Part shown: one piece after another, positions 24,114-35,257 of the stretch
Numbering within the stretch: position 1 is the stretch's first letter
How the letters are laid out: each line of letters starts with the position of its first letter
Origin: Takakia lepidozioides
Taxonomy: Eukaryota; Streptophyta; Takakiopsida; Takakiales; Takakiaceae
Length of the DNA: 64,000 bases
Reading direction: 5' to 3'
NCBI GenBank assembly: GCA_030704615.1
Contig: CM060731.1
Coordinates: forward strand, 46,996,001-47,060,000
Made by a program: the position numbers and the translations under genes
The notes under the pieces: generated by a model
What the model saw: only the letters and a program-made list of their open reading frames with translations
Told to the model about the DNA's origin: nothing
Databases searched by the model: none

Positions 24114-25404
24114 GTTGACAGTGACAGAGTAGAAGGTGTGCTCTGAACAGAGTGCAAGTACAAACAAAATGATATCAGTGTTTGTATGTACATTGAGAAA
24201 TTTGAAATGGAGTGGTCCTTGTCCATCACTTTCCAGGTGGCGCAGCTTTGGCCTTTAGCAAACGGCATTCTTCTGGCATTTTCCAACGGCAACTTACCTG
24301 TCGGAATCCGAGTAAATCCCTAACATTCCGACTGTTTGCCGGAAGTCTGCAATGACTTGACGGCAGTGCAACGTATCCTGCAGATGGACCCACGAAGTCT
24401 GTCGTAGCCGTTCAAAATGGAACCGGCAAGTCGGTGCAGAATTGCCTCTGAGCACAAGGCCGCAAACCGCAAAAAGAACCCGCAAAAAATGCGCAGCCCA
24501 CTTCATGATGTCTTCTTCGGAAATGAGCCTGCCGGAAGTCTGCGCCGACTTCCGGAAATGGTCTGCTGGAATGTAGTTTTCGTGTAACGTGGACACACGA
24601 AAACGGCAAGTCTGTGACGACTTCCGGCATTTTCTGACGAGAAACTGTCGAATATGCCTAAATGGACTGCCGGGACTCAGTTTTTAGGGGTAGGCATCAA
24701 TATAACGACCAAGTCGGTGCCGACTTGTCGGAAATGCACTCCCGGCGGCCGCGAAAGTCCAACTTTGGGCGGACTAACAGCAATGTCACCGGAAAGTCTA
24801 TCCCAACTTCCCGGAAAACCGACGGGCAGTCCTCGCATGCAATGTCAGGCGTCCAGACTGCCCTTAGATTTGGGAATAGACCAGCCGGGAAGTCGTCACA
24901 GACTTCCCGGCAATTACCCGTTTTCAGGCGGACATAATCCGGGAAGTCTGGGCAGACTTCCCGGAAACATCATTATCAGGCAAAGTCTGCACAGACTTGC
25001 CGCAAAATTCCACATTCAGGCGCTACGTGTGACGTTTTGCGGCACTGCACGTGTCGTGTGGTCACGCGTTGGGGATTGAAGTGCCGAGAAGTCTGTGCAG
25101 ACTTGCTGGAAATTGTGCGTTTTCAGGTGATGACTACGACCTTTCAGGCAGCGCACGTGTCGATTAGGCACCCGTTGGGGCCTACGATGTTAGTGGCGCA
25201 TCTTCAAAACGTCTTCCAGAAGCGTCACCGCGAAGCGACTTCCACCAAGCCGCCACTTTCTCGTCTTCCGCCAAACCGCCTCTTCGCTCCCGCACTTGCT
25301 CCTTCGCTTCATCTCTCAGTCTGCCCACGCCTTCTGCCCCTCCGTGGATTGCAGCAGTACATCGCAACGCTTTTGGAGAGGCGCTCCCGGTTTTTTCAGC
25401 AACC
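24114..25404. promoter_or_regulatory. Bidirectional intergenic region of T-C/P2 with dense palindromes
   Basis: The stretch carries at least eight copies of the GAAGTCKGYRCMGACTTC-type palindrome (about 24423, 24534, 24606, 24709, 24889, 24943, 24982 and 25088), several perfect over 8-9 bp per arm. Its left two thirds duplicate 6512-7347. Relative to T-A it carries an extra 34 bp at 24537-24570 that includes one complete motif. Between 25180 and 25400 the DNA is GC- and CT-rich and lacks the motif, consistent with a 5' leader of P2. Promoter role is inferred from position. Confidence 0.45.
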
Positions 25405-28400
25405 ATGGAGGCTATTGGTGAGGACGACCCCGACTTTCAGCTTGAGAGACCCTCGTAGATGGTGCTGAGGACCCGCACCATTGTTTCCAGTTCGCAGAGC
25501 AGCGAGTAGGCGCGCGGGCGAGGGAAGGCGCGGGGGAACACCACGAAAGGGCAATCTGGATCTGCAGACGCCTCCGCCCCCATCCTCCTCTCGGCAGCAG
25601 AAATCACATCGCTCGCCCATGTCGGTATCAAACCGCTCGTCGCTGGGAGCAAGGAGCTCGCACAGGGGTCAGCATGCCAGGGGTCCAGCAGTGCCTGGCG
25701 TAGATGTGGTGCTCACTGCAGAGAGACGGCAGAGAGCTCTAAAGACGTTGAGAGATAGTGCCCTGAACCACACCTACAGCTCCATTTCCCATCTTCTCCG
25801 AAAAGGCCACCCTCCACGTGTTCCCCTGTGCAGGATGAGGACGCTACCCGCTGTTCGGCGAGCTGAAAGGCTCGAGGTAGAGAAGCTGAAGCTTTTTTTG
25901 GAGGTAGATGGGTACAACGACGCCCTTGCGTCCTTTTTGCTTGCAACGAACAACACCGCAGGAGTGGCTTCCTCCATCAAGGCCGAGGATAGAGCGAGCT
26001 GGGACATGCATTGGCAGGAGGAGGACCGCTGCTTTGAGGAGGCCGTCAAGGGCACCACCTGGGAGTTCTTGAGCAACCAATGGTTGTATATCTATGACGG
26101 CAACCACCGCTACTTGGCGTGGATAGATGTGATAACAGAGCAGCATGCCGACGACCCCGAATGGCACTATGTAGTCAATGCGAAGATTCTGGATGTGAAA
26201 CAAGAGGACATCGCTTTGGTCAGGAGGGCCATGAATCGCATGAACGTGTAAGACTGCTCACGTTTCTTCATAGTCTGCTCATATGAGCATTGTTTCTATC
26301 GTCAATCCTGTAGTGTTTTGCTCACATTCGCAAACATTTCTCGGCGATTACTCCGACTGCAGGATGCGGGGAGTCGGTGCCGATTTCCCATGCGAAGTGT
26401 CAGTGTTGAGGAGTCTGTGCCGACTTCTGCAGTTGCTCTCTGTAACATGTTGTGTTTGATGCAATGCTATTTCATTCTGTTTGATGGTGAGCTTCTCTAC
26501 TCGGGTAGTCCGTGCTGACTACCCAATATGTGGTCTCGCATGAGAGTGAGTAGTCTGTGCCGACTACCCAGTCAGAGCTATGCAATGGCAGTGAGTAGTC
26601 TGGACCAACTTCCCAGGTCTTGCTATGGCTCTGCTGTAATGGTGTTTTCTCACTTTCGTGGACTGCCATAGTATGGGAAGTCTGCAACGACTACCCATTC
26701 CTCAACCCTGTTCTCCCTGTGTAGCTTACTCAGTGTTGTTATGCAGGGTGACAGAAGAGGGCAATGTCAAGTCCGACCTGGCACACAAGCTTTACTATTT
26801 CCAGCTATGCGCAACAACTCCAATCGAGCAGTACAAGAATTCACTATCCGATGAGGTGTACCTCAAGTGCCTCAACAAACGGGGCCTTGTCGAGTTCATG
26901 GCACAGGAGTCATTCCGGGAGATAACGGATGATACACTGGCGGAGTACTCCCACCTTTCCAACACCCCGGAGAATGCAGAGATTGTGGAATCAGCTCTTG
27001 ATGCAAATCTGGCAATGTGTAAGACTAAATGGCACTCAAAGATTGCCAATTACAGTTCTATCTGTGATCCAGCCCTTGGCAACGGGTTCCTTTTTGAGAT
27101 AACAACATACTACAACAAGTTGCGCGCCCTGGATAGAGCTGAGATGACTCTTGAGAAACTTCAGATGGTTGCCACCAACCTCGTTTCTGCGGAGGCGAAG
27201 ATTGGGTGGTTGAAACTATGGAATTTGCCGCCGGCCAATAGGAGAATCTTCCCGGTGTCACCAACGGACAAGGAATTCAGTGATTGGGTGGACAAGGCCA
27301 CTTGGTGGTGGCAGGTACTCTGTTCATCTCCACGTGTATATGCAGTTCGGGAAGTCGGCACAGACTTGTAGTGGCTTTGCATGTAAATGTCAGTAATCTG
27401 ATTGCCTGGTGGATATTTTAGGGCCATGTTGACAGTCCTTGTTTGTTGCAACAAATGCAAGCGGTGGAGAGGGAACTGGCCTCTCTAATCAAGGCGAAGA
27501 TTTTGGCGGTGCGTCAGACGGAGGACATGAAGGGATTGCTCAGGTGGATTGAGCATTTTATGGTCGAGTACTGGAACAAGCTTTTCCACTGCGAGATGGT
27601 GGAGGGCCCACGCAGGAGCTGGGGTGTCCTAGAGCAGCTAGGGGGGATGCAGCCTGCACGCTTGTGTACAGGTATGACAATGCAAACCCTGTGTTGTATT
27701 TCAAGACGTTGTAGTTGGGAAGTCTGCACAGATTTCCCGACAGCATGCTAACAATGGCAATAGTCTGTGCCGATTTCTGAATCTGAAATGCCTCACTTTT
27801 TTAGGTACATCAACTTCTACCTTCTGCCCAACAAACACATTCAGGCTTACACGGTCTGAGTGCACCATGTACAATCGCAAGCAGATTACAGAGTACGTGT
27901 GGTCCTCCCATTTGCAGTGTTATTGGTGGTTGGACTGCCCACCGAACTTCATCCCTGTGGAGGAGGCAGAAGAATATAAGACGCTTGCTTCAGGTGAAGA
28001 AATACCACCTCCACCCGGACAACCTACCAGCGAGACCGCTATGGCAGAAGCCCACAATGCCGTTGTCGCTCATCTTGAGCACACCACGGAGGCCCTTGCG
28101 GCGGAGGCAGCATCAAAAAAGGGCCGCACCAGGAAGCAGAAGCCAAAGAAGGCTCGGAGAGTCGGCGAGCAGTCATCTCCTGCCAAACAAGGCAGAGCCC
28201 AGATGGAGAAAAGCCAGAATGGGGCGGATGAGACAGAGGCCGTGCAGGTGGTGGAAGGCGAACATGTTCAAGAGCATGGCAGAATGGGGATCACCGAGCA
28301 TCTGGGTGGAATGGACCTGGCAAACGCACGCCGTGGCCCCAGCCGAAGTCTGATTTTTCCGAGGGCTGCTATCAGAGTACCTAAGGCAACGACATTGCCC

Positions 28401-30146
28401 TTAGCCATAAAGCAATCGTTGTTTGAGGCGCGTCCACTATAGAAGTCTATGCCGACTTGTGAGGTGAAATGCATCCACTGTGACAGCTTCGCACTTGTTG
28501 AGCAGCGGTTGGCAACCAAATCCACCACGAAGAGGTGGCCACCGGAGAGGGCAATGGTAGATGCCTTCATTGAGCGCCACAAGAAGAGGAGGGAGCCTGT
28601 GCGTGGGGGGGGGGGGATATCTGAACCCTCCATGAAGGAAGGCGCTGACCTCGTCATTGTGGATATCCCAGATGGGCAGATGGTGCATAATTATGGAGCA
28701 GAGGGTGTTGTGCCAAATTGGAATGTTTGGAAGCTTTCTCACATCAGCTCTGCCATATCGTTGGCAAATGCAATCACGGATGATGTGGGGCGACTCCTCA
28801 TTTTCTGCAAGGTGACGGCAAGACGGAGATGGACCTTCGACGGATAGTGAGCAATGCGCCGTTTTGTTTTGTCAAGAGAAAGTGGACCTGCATGAATGCC
28901 CTCCCGCTCCAGACAGGCGATGAGCAGCAGCCACAGTTAGCCCAAAACACCACCTCCTTGCGTCGTTCATCATGTTCCATTCCCTGTCAATGTGGGAAGT
29001 CTGCACAGACTTCCCAAATTCCCAACCCTGTTCCCATTGAAGACATAAGTGCCTCCTACATGTTCCCACGTCCACTAGTGGTTTTTTCATTTAACAGTGA
29101 GTTATGCTGAGCAGTTTAAACAACGCCGCAGTCCACGTTCTGTTTTGGAAGTCGGCACAGGCTTCCCAGAATAGTATAGGAAGTGCACAGACTTCCAACT
29201 TAGCCCTATGTTTTCCTGCTTAACAATATCGGACAAAGGCTGGTGCCTGGTAAGTACGAAATTATTACCAACGCTTTCCAACATGTCACCCGTGTTCTTG
29301 TCCACCTTTCATGAAGTTGGCCCAGACTTACAGTTCATGTGCTGAGGCAATTGGGTTTCCTGTGCAGACTCGGGTGTTTTATGTTTTTTTGCTGTTGAAG
29401 AGCCCGACATACGCCTGCGACACTGGCCGGGATGCCAAGAAACTAGATTCCGACTTCAATCCGGTTGACACCGACATTGTGTGCAATTGTGTCACCGAAG
29501 ATAGGCTGTACACAAGAGCTGATGGGACCTGGTTCAGAGGCGCCAAAGAAAAAAGCCCAATGTTCCTACAGACTTTTATGGAGATGTTGACTGACATTGG
29601 GGGCAAGATTGTGGACCTCACTGCAAACTGTGGTGCATCCATGGTGGCTGCACGGGTTTGTGGTCGCCACTTGCTGGCCTTGGAAGGCGATGGAGAGCTT
29701 GTAAGAGAGAAACTGCAGGGCTTGCAAAGTGAGATGCCTGCTACACCTGACCCCGTGGCCCCAATGGACTTGACACCTGATGAGTGGTTCCGGGATTCAG
29801 GTGACCAACCTGTGCATGTCCATGTACTAGAGTGAGTAAGTTTGCTGTTCCTCTAGTTTTCTTTCTTCAAAACACGATAGTCGGCACAGATTTCTCAATT
29901 CTGATGCGTTGTCTTGCTTGCCATGGCCCGGCCAACACGTTCCCTTTGCAAAGCTCATGACCATGGTATTTTTTTTCCTTCTGCAGTGATGTTCCCTCAA
30001 TTTGCACAAGGAGGCCAGCTCCATCGACGCCAGCTCATTGCCGTACAGCCTCCTTAATGGCTGCACGTCAGGAGAGGGAAAATAGGAAGGCACAGATTGC
30101 CGAGAAGAAGGCAGATCGTCATCAAAAAGCAGCTGCTGTTCTCTTT
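25405..30146 (+). pseudogene. ParB/methyltransferase-like gene P2 (several disabling lesions)
   Basis: Exons with GT-AG borders: about 25405/25481-26247, 26747-27314, 27422-27671, 27805-28945, 29351-29830 and 29986-30146. Domains in order: ParB/Srx-like region with IPLCRM-type start (VPLCRM) and YIYDGNHRYLAW near 26090; helical middle ending WWWQ; Ala/Glu/Lys-rich linker; C-X2-C motif (VKCIHC); a 12-G run encoding Gly; then ADLVIVDIPDGQ (DPPY-like motif IV) and IVDLTANCGASMVAA (SAM motif I), the beta-class order. Bacterial and phage proteins joining ParB and N6-A/N4-C methylases are known; a plant version is inference. Lesions: a frameshift near 27630, a 5-bp change near 27848, TAG at 28440-28442, a one-base loss near 28809, and a lost 3' end at 30146. 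Motif I lacks the usual GxG. Confidence 0.6.
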
Positions 30147-30841
30147 TATATTTGAGAAACAGTTTGCTTTAGCAATCTACCAGGTTCTGATTGCTCAATC
30201 ATTCATTCCACAGCTTCACTCAATTCTCTCTACACGGTGTGAGTAAGGAATGGGTATCATATTAATCTTTGTTCAATATCAGGTCGTAGCCATAGTGTCT
30301 CTAATCTGTTCTACAATACGATTCTACAGCTTGCATGAATCAAGTATCATCCAATCATCTTCCCATCTTCACTGTGTTCTCCATCCTTGGTTCCGTTCCT
30401 GCTCTCCACTTCATCTCCTCCACTCATGACCAAGAAGTACTCCCCGTAGAAGTGTGTCCTCTCCAAGTTGCTACTCTGCCTAATCTACCCGCAAGCTGTT
30501 CTAACCGCCTAAATAACTAACTGTCCTCTCAAGAAGTAAACACGTTCCCTCTGCAGATGTCGTTCCCACACAGTTGTTCCCTGCCAATGATAACCGTTCC
30601 CTACGTACGTTATCACGGGCTGTGCCAAGCTGCGTCGGGCTGTGTAAAGCTGTGTCGGGCTGTGATAGACTGTGACTAATTGTGATAGGTTGTGATTGAC
30701 TGTGACAGACTGTGTAAGGCTGTGTCGGGCTGTGTATGGCTGTGATAATCTATGATAGGATGTGTACGACTGTGTAAGACTGTCTACCACCCCTAAAGCC
30801 TGTGCCTGTCACCCCTAATCTTATGTGCGCATTCTTGACAG
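30147..30841. mobile_element. Partial solo LTR between P2 and P3
   Basis: The segment matches the LTR at about 50160-50921 over its left part (CATTCCACAGCTTCACTC, then GGTATCATATTAA and TACAGCTTGCATG). Its right part (30610-30790) consists of short tandem units of CTGTGT/GTGATAG type, as does that of the other LTR. No internal retrotransposon sequence is attached. It sits exactly where P2 loses its 3' end and P3 its 5' end, so it may mark a recombination-deletion between two units. Confidence 0.6.
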
Positions 30842-33800
30842 ACGAAAATACAGCAGGATTTGGCACATGCGCGGAGGTTCTACATGGAGTCAGAGGAGAA
30901 GAATCCAACCCTCCCGGAACTCGAATCGTATGTCAAAGTTGCGGAGGTGAGGGCCCGCATAAAGTACAAGTCGCGGATGGTAAAGTGCGTGGCCATAGCT
31001 GAGCCCGCCCTTGGTGCTGACTTTCTGGTGGAGGTGGGGAAGTACTACTCTCGCGCTCTGAAGCCCACGATGACATTGGAGAAGTTTCATCGTCTAGCCA
31101 CATCCTGTGTGGATGCAACAGAAAAGGTGATACATTCTTAACCAAATTGTGGTGGCAACAACTCCTTTTTGTGGTGTTTGGCGCTTACGAATATGCTGGG
31201 TGGTTGGACAGACCCGGTGGCTCCAAATCTGGAATGGTTCCCAAAGTACTAGGGACATGTGGAGCTTCCCCAAACCGGACAAACTCTCTGACCCCACATC
31301 CGACATGTGGATGAACCGCATGACATGGTGGTTTCAGGTACTTCCCCACGCTTCGTTTGGGGCTTCTACTCTAGTAGGGGGTGGATTCATTGTATTTTTT
31401 CAGGAAAGCGATCTGATGGAGAATCTCCACAGGTGACGACGAATGCGCAAGAGCAGCTGGACACACAAGCACATCAGTTCAAGATGGAGATATCTCCTGT
31501 AGCAGAGAGCCTACGTGACTATGTGACGAGGTACTTTCTGCTCTACAAAACCAACCTATTCTTTCGGGAGATAGCAGATGCTCGCCGGAGCCACGAGTTC
31601 ACCGACCAGCCGAACGCGGACAAAGCAGCAATGCGCCTTCTGTACAGGTACATACGCGCTGCCTTTCTTTCAAGTCCTTGCATTTCAGGATGTTAGAAGC
31701 CTCATGTGGTGTTAGGGAAAATGGCGCCGAATTTCCAGTCAGGGCTCCGAAAATGGCTAAGTCCCTAGACTGGCTGGCCCTGAACTGGAAATTCGGCGCC
31801 ATTTTCCAGTTCTAGGCCCTATTGCCATTCAGGGACTTGGCCATTTTTGGGCTAAGTCCCTAGACTGGCTGGCCCGGAACTGGAAATTCGGCGCCATTTT
31901 CCAGTTCTAGGCCCTATTGCCGTTCAGGGACTTAGCCATTTTCGGGCTAAGTCCCTAGGGTGGCTGGCCCCGAAGTGGAAATTCGGCGCCATTTTCCAGT
32001 TCTAGGCCCTATTGCCGTTCAGGGACTTAGCCATTTTCGGGCTAAGTCCCTAGACTGGCTGGCCTTGAACTGGAAATTCGGCGCCATTTTCCAATTCCAG
32101 GCCCTATTGCCGTTCAGGGACTTAGCCATTTTCGGGCTAAGTCCCTAGGGTGGCTGGCCCTGAACTGGAAATTCGGCGCCATTTTCCAATTCCAGGCCCT
32201 ATTGCCGTTCAGGGACTTAGCCATTTTCGGGCTAAGTCCCTAGGGTGGCTGGCCCCGAAGTGGAAATTCGGCGCCATTTTCCAGTTCTAGGCCCTATTGC
32301 CGTTCAGGGACTTAGCCATTTTCGGGCTAAGTCCCTAGGGTGGCTGGCCCTGAACTGGAAATTCGGCGCCATTTTTCCAGTTCTAGGCCCTATTGCGGTT
32401 CTGGGACTTAGCCATCTTCGGGCCAAACCGGGAAAAATGGCGCCGAATTTCCAGTTCAGGGCTCCGAAGATGGCTAAGTCCCTAGGGTGGCAGTCACCGA
32501 AAACCGAAATTCGGCGCCATTTTTCCATTTCTAGGCCCACTCACATCCGCCCCAACCTGGGAAAATGGTGCGGAATATGCATTTCAGGGACCTCATTGTG
32601 TTTTTCATGAATGCAGGTACTGCAAGTTCTCCCTTTTGGAGAAAGGTCATCTGTCTTTCAAGCCACCATTCTTCCTGGCATGGAGGAACCCTGGGGCTGA
32701 CTCCATGTACACTGATGATATTGTGAAGGAGTGGCATCTGGAACATTTGCGTGATTGCCCTTGATATGTGGACCTTCCGCCCGGCTCGCTCGACCCATCC
32801 GAGTTTCAATTGAAGCTGGATGCTGAATTCCGACGAAACCGGGCTCCGCTGCCTCCGTTGGGTGCAAAAGAGGCAAAAGCGCTTGCGAACTCCAGGAAAG
32901 CGGCAGAGCTTGCTCATGCAGGAATTCAGGAGAAATTGCATGAGAAGAGTAAAGGCCAAAGGAAAAGGACAAGGAAACAGGTGAGTGCAGTAACACCCAA
33001 AAAGAAGAAAACCATCGGGGCATCGGAGGAGGCGCAGGAGGGGACCCAAGAGAGTGACTCGGACGACGACTTTGTTCAAGGTCCTGCGACTGCTGTTGCT
33101 CCTACCCAGTCACCGGTCGTCCGGGTTCCCAAGTCAGTTCGGAGTGGGACTGGCTCTGCCAAGAAGTTGGCATTTGAGGGCGAGCCTACACGGCGGTGAC
33201 GTTTACGCACAGGCCAAAGCTAGAACCTCCAACCATCATCCAATGCGTCAATGAGAGCTTCCTTGATGCTCTCGCTGCCAGGGCGAAGAAGGTGGCACAC
33301 AACAAGTCTCTGGCGGAGCAGAAGGGGAAAGCCAAGAAGAGGGCTGGCGGTACAAAGCCTAAAGACACCCCTGGTTTTGAAGCCATGATGGAATTCTTCA
33401 CGGCTGTGAGCACGAATTGCAAGAGCACTCGGGGGGGGGGGGGGGGGTTGAGGTGGAGAGAGCTTGCGACATGATTCTCCTCGACATTCCAGATGGGGAG
33501 GAGCTGCTGGAGGGCCTGGATGGTGTGCCCACCTGGAACAGGTTTACTGAGGACTACTGGAAAGCCGGGTTTGGGCTGGCGGAGATGTTTTTGGATGACG
33601 GTGGATGTGTGGTTGTCCTTGCCACGGGAGGGAAGACCACAGAGAATGCGGTGGCAAGGTGGACACCGAAAAGTGTCACCCCGGTCCTCCTCAGAAAATG
33701 GTTCTGCATCAGTACACAGGGGTTGCAAACAGAGGGCCAAAGTGTAAGTTATCAATCTATTGCATTCACTTCATATTGTGGTGTATGTTAAGTAGACCCT

Positions 33801-34968
33801 GGAGTTGATCCCTTCTTTGTTGGATGTGCAGACATTGGTGTTTGAGGCATATTGCTTTGTGAAGAGAGGGTCTACGTTCAAATTCCGCAACGACGGTTGT
33901 CTTGTTGATGCCGCTGTGGACCCTGTAACCTACGATGTCCTCTACAACTATGTGCCCCACTCCAGTATGCCGAAGGACACAAAGACAGGCAAGCCGTGGC
34001 GGTACAGCCGGACCCGGAGCCCTGCTTTCATCCAAACCCTCATGGAGACGTGCTCGGATGTCCAAGGGCGGATTCTGGACCTCACATGCGGCACGGGTAA
34101 GCCTTCACATGCTCAGTTTGTCCCCTGACCCGATTGCAATTGCATGCCGCAAGCTATTAACCGCCCGCTTTGTTCCTCAGGTGCTTCAATGTGGGCAGGG
34201 ACGTTGTCCGACAGGCATGTGTTCGCCTTCGAGCCAGATATTGCCCTCCACAACTCGGAACTTGCAGCGGCTGAACGTCTGCCGAAAGAGGAAGAGGCAT
34301 CCTCGGAGGATGAGGAAAAATCCGAGAAGGAGCAGGGGGAGGAAGTTGGGATCGAGGCCGAGGAGCCCCCGGTTTACGAGTGAGTGGTGGCATTGTAAGT
34401 TGCCTCCAGATTTCGTGAGGCACCTCCCTCCGCTCTCTTATTTCATTGAAAACCCTTTCTGGTTGTGCTGGTATTGACATTCTTGAAGTGGATTTGTTCT
34501 TACTGTAGGATGCCAAGTACTGCCGGAGGGACGTCTACACCGGAGTTCATGGGCAGGAAGAACGTGCATTTTTTTGCCAGGGGGGATTTCATGCCTAGTC
34601 CAGAAAGGGACTACATCCTTCCTTTTTATGCTGCCCGGCTTGCTTCGGTGTCCATTAGGAGGTGTTCCGAACGTAGTCGTGTACAGCAGATTTTAGACGA
34701 GGCAAGCCTCAAGAAAATGAAGATGAGGGAGGAGGCAGCAGCTATTAGAGCCCGTCGGGCTCGTAGACTTGTCTTGGATTCTGCTGAGGAAAGTGGGGGA
34801 GAAGACGCAGAAGATTCCCAGGAGGTGAGGTGGACAGTCCCCCAAGGAGAGGATGGGTTTTTTGAGAGGCATAGTGGAACTGATGCATCACAGAGCTCGG
34901 AGGATGAGGGGGATGAGGGGGATGAGGAAGAAGGTGGGGCAAGTTCCTCGGAGGGTGTAGGAGAGTAG
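30842..34968 (+). pseudogene. ParB/methyltransferase-like gene P3 (5'-truncated; best methyltransferase motifs)
   Basis: Exons with GT-AG borders: 30842-31126, 31212-31337, 31433-31647, 32617-33743 (internally broken), 33832-34096, 34181-34379 and 34509-34968. The ParB-like N-terminus is absent. The helical middle, Lys-rich linker, 17-G run, DMILLDIPDGEE (motif IV-like) and ILDLTCGT/GASMWAG (SAM motif I, split by an intron) align with P2, followed by FAFEPD and an acidic tail of about 150 residues. Beta-class methyltransferases place the catalytic DPPY motif before motif I, as here; DIPD in place of DPPY leaves activity uncertain. Lesions: TGA at 32762-32764 where P2 has Trp, a frame change near 33195, and a G-run length one short of in-frame. 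Intron 31648-32616 holds a hairpin satellite. Confidence 0.6.
31720..32540. repeat. 95-bp hairpin satellite in an intron of P3
   Basis: The core block ATTCGGCGCC recurs at 31791, 31885, 31981, 32075, 32171, 32265 and 32361, giving seven units of 94-96 bp. Each holds a hairpin with arms GGGACTTAGCC and GGCTAAGTCCC (spacer ATTTTCG) and a second near-palindrome GGAAATTCGGCGCC...TTTTCC. Two variants alternate (TAGACTGGCTGGCC and TAGGGTGGCTGGCC). A distal inverted piece runs to 32540. The array lies inside the intron 31648-32616. Confidence 0.95.
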
Positions 34969-35257
34969 TGCCCATTCCGGCTATGACAGTTAGAACACAC
35001 TTGTATAGACGTGGCTTGCCACAAAATTTGCAATAAAATGTTGCATTTCAAGTCCACTGGTGCCACATTCCAACTTCACATGACCTTATTTCCGTGCCTC
35101 CTAACCCTATTTCCGTGGACTCACAATGGTCTGCTCATGCTTTTTTTTTTTCCGCTCATGCTCATGCCGCTCATGAAATAGCAGCCCCCCACGCCCTTGG
35201 TCCATTCTTGGATTATTTCTATAATCCTGATTCCCTGGCTGGTAATTCCCCCTTGGA
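34969..35257. other. 3' flank of P3
   Basis: After the P3 stop an AATAAA poly(A) signal lies at 35031-35036, a plausible 3' end for its transcript. The remainder holds a T-run (35139-35150) and Ala/His-poor non-coding DNA with CTCATGC repeats; no gene. Confidence 0.4.
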
